This document shows, in pieces, positions 4,658 through 5,943 of a stretch of 5,943 nucleotides of DNA. Every line of letters begins with the position of its first letter. Within the stretch, counting starts at the first letter, position 1. Under the pieces are notes generated by a model, which worked only from the letters and a program-made list of their open reading frames with translations, searched no databases and was not told the origin of the DNA. A program made the translations under genes and the position numbers. Source of the stretch: Chlamydiota bacterium (GTDB lineage Bacteria > Chlamydiota > Chlamydiia > Chlamydiales > Waddliaceae); assembly GCA_011065005.1 (NCBI GenBank), contig JAAKFP010000166.1, forward strand, positions 1 through 5,943, read 5' to 3'.

Positions 4658-5943
4658 CCTGGAAGATTTACAACAACAACTTAAATCAGCTTCCTCTGTT
4701 GCTGACCTTATTGAGTTCCGGCTTGACCTGTACGATCACCCTTCGATCATTCGACAGGTTCAGGAGCAATGCACCCTCCCCTTCATTCTCACGCTGCGCC
4801 CAAAGGCTCACGGCGGCGCCTTTGTTGGAACTGAAGAGGAACGACTGAAAATCCTTCATTCGCTCTTGGACCTGAACCCCGAATATGTGGATCTAGAGAA
4901 TTTTGTTCCAATGGACCGGATCAGAGATTGGCCTTCCGAAACGAAAATTATCCGTTCTCATCACGACTTCAGCGGCACCCCAAAAGATCTAAAAGGGCTC
5001 TTGAATGACCTCACAAAGAATCCTGCCGCAATCTATAAAATTGCTACAACAGCAGAAAGTACTCTCGATGCCCTCAACCTTCTCCACCTTGCCAAGACGT
5101 CCACAGAACCCCTAACGGTGATGGCAATGGGAGAAAAGGGTAGCTGCTCTCGCATCCTCGGTCCGGTCGTGGGATGCCCTTTTGTCTACGCAGCTCTCTC
5201 AGAAGATTTGTGCACGGCACCAGAGCAGATCTCTGCACACGAACTTAGGGAAGTGTACAACTACTCCAATCTAAACCCCTCTACAGCACTCTATGCCCTC
5301 CTCGGTGATCCGATCCACCAAAGTGTCGGACACCTCTTCCATAACGCCTACATGAGAGACCATAACGCTCTCTACACGAAGCTTCACGTGACTGCCGACG
5401 AGCTAGAGACTACTCTCAGCCTTGCAGTGGAACTAGGCTTCCAAGGGTTCAGCGTCACAATTCCGCATAAGGAGAAAATCCTCCCCCTGCTTGACGAAGT
5501 AGACACCAATGCGCAGAAAATTGGAGCTGTGAATACTGTAACCGTAAAAGAGGGAAAACTGTATGGCAGCAACACCGACGCTGGTGGAGCTCTGGACGCA
5601 CTTGAGCATGTTGCGCCGGTATCAGGACAGAAAATGGTTCTTCTCGGTGCTGGTGGCGCCAACCGTGCTGTCGCTTTTGAAGCAAAACGAAGAGGAGCAG
5701 ATCTTGTGATCCTAAACAGAGATACCTCCCGAGCGGAACGCCTAGCCAAAGAACTCTCATGTGAATGGGGCTCATTGAGCGATTTCCCTGAAATCCCCTA
5801 CACCATCCTTGTCAATGGAACACCCAATCAGATGCCTATCGATTCTAAGGATATCAAGAAGGGAACAACCGTTATGGACCTATCCATCACGCCAAAAGAG
5901 ACCGAACTCCTCAAGGCAGCTAAAGCGTTAGACTGCAAAATTG
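4629..5943 (+). CDS. aroDE: Bifunctional 3-dehydroquinate dehydratase / shikimate dehydrogenase, cut by window end
   Basis: The frame is open from the ATG at 4629 to the window end (438 codons, no stop), so the C-terminus is missing, probably a few dozen residues. Residues 1 to about 207 are a compact type I dehydroquinase: MICISLPGPSLEDL start, EFRLDL (29-34), DLE (88-90), SHHDFSGTP with the catalytic H112, YKIATTAES with the Schiff-base lysine K137, and MGEKGSCSR (167-175). About 220-438 are shikimate dehydrogenase: LLGDPIHQSVGHLFHNAY (224-241), GFSVTIPHKEK with catalytic K281, GAVNTV (299-304), GSNTD with catalytic D317, the NADP loop GAGGANRA (340-347) and NRDTSR (363-368). It turns 3-dehydroquinate into 3-dehydroshikimate and then shikimate. 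The fusion is known from Chlamydiae and plants. In the shikimate-binding loop the usual SxS is S-V-G. The start overlaps aroB by 29 bases, with GGAG at 4615-4618 upstream. The start is chosen because MICISLPG matches the family's first strand. Confidence 0.93.
   Translation, partial: MICISLPGPSLEDLQQQLKSASSVADLIEFRLDLYDHPSIIRQVQEQCTLPFILTLRPKAHGGAFVGTEEERLKILHSLLDLNPEYVDLENFVPMDRIRDWPSETKIIRSHHDFSGTPKDLKGLLNDLTKNPAAIYKIATTAESTLDALNLLHLAKTSTEPLTVMAMGEKGSCSRILGPVVGCPFVYAALSEDLCTAPEQISAHELREVYNYSNLNPSTALYALLGDPIHQSVGHLFHNAYMRDHNALYTKLHVTADELETTLSLAVELGFQGFSVTIPHKEKILPLLDEVDTNAQKIGAVNTVTVKEGKLYGSNTDAGGALDALEHVAPVSGQKMVLLGAGGANRAVAFEAKRRGADLVILNRDTSRAERLAKELSCEWGSLSDFPEIPYTILVNGTPNQMPIDSKDIKKGTTVMDLSITPKETELLKAAKALDCKI

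Noticed and set aside
5384..5749. 121-codon open frame on the minus strand, and a second one at 5455-5775
   Set aside because: Both lie opposite the shikimate dehydrogenase domain, whose motifs (IPHKEK, NTD, GAGGANRA) are clear on the plus strand. The minus-strand proteins are rich in Ala/Arg/Ser without a recognisable domain and look like shadows.
1..5943. CRISPR arrays, tRNA or rRNA genes, insertion sequences, phage genes, terminators
   Set aside because: Reading both strands I saw no spaced direct repeats, no tRNA-like or rRNA sequence, no transposase motif and no stem followed by a T run. The window is almost fully coding.

Overview
The window is a tightly packed, single-strand (+) cluster of aromatic amino acid biosynthesis genes. 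It covers the shikimate pathway from 3-dehydroquinate synthesis to chorismate, plus the first steps of the branch towards phenylalanine. The gene order is (pheA remnant) - [chorismate mutase + EPSP synthase] - shikimate kinase - chorismate synthase - 3-dehydroquinate synthase - [dehydroquinase + shikimate dehydrogenase]. The order aroA-aroK/L-aroC-aroB-aroDE, and the AroD-AroE fusion in particular, is what I know from Chlamydiae. I infer a member of the Chlamydiota, probably an environmental (amoeba-associated) lineage, because the well-known Chlamydiaceae have no pheA or chorismate mutase domain here. This assignment comes from gene order and protein motifs read by eye, not from a search.

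Region by region: positions 1-390 hold the C-terminal part of a prephenate dehydratase. Its ACT regulatory domain (142-390) is well preserved, with PGSL and ESRP motifs, but the frame upstream has two TGA codons (70-72, 76-78) and the catalytic TRF motif is not readable. Positions 384-1946 encode a 520-residue protein: an AroQ-type chorismate mutase domain (about residues 1-85) joined to a full EPSP synthase (from about residue 92). A strong internal Shine-Dalgarno and ATG at the domain junction could also give a free EPSP synthase. Then follow aroK (1943-2482), aroC (2469-3560), aroB (3557-4657) and aroDE (4629 to beyond the window end).

Each gene from the ACT frame to aroDE overlaps the next by 4 to 29 bases. 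I saw no intergenic promoter or terminator, so this looks like one polycistronic, translationally coupled operon. Functionally, AroB makes 3-dehydroquinate, AroDE converts it to shikimate, AroK phosphorylates shikimate, the EPSP synthase domain adds enolpyruvate, AroC makes chorismate, and the chorismate mutase domain could convert chorismate to prephenate for PheA. DAHP synthase, tyrA and the aminotransferase are not in the window.

The most unusual points are the chorismate mutase-EPSP synthase fusion with its internal start, apparent substitutions of chorismate mutase active-site residues, and the disrupted pheA directly upstream. Together they suggest a phenylalanine branch being remodelled or lost. 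I found no RNA gene, CRISPR array, insertion sequence or phage gene.
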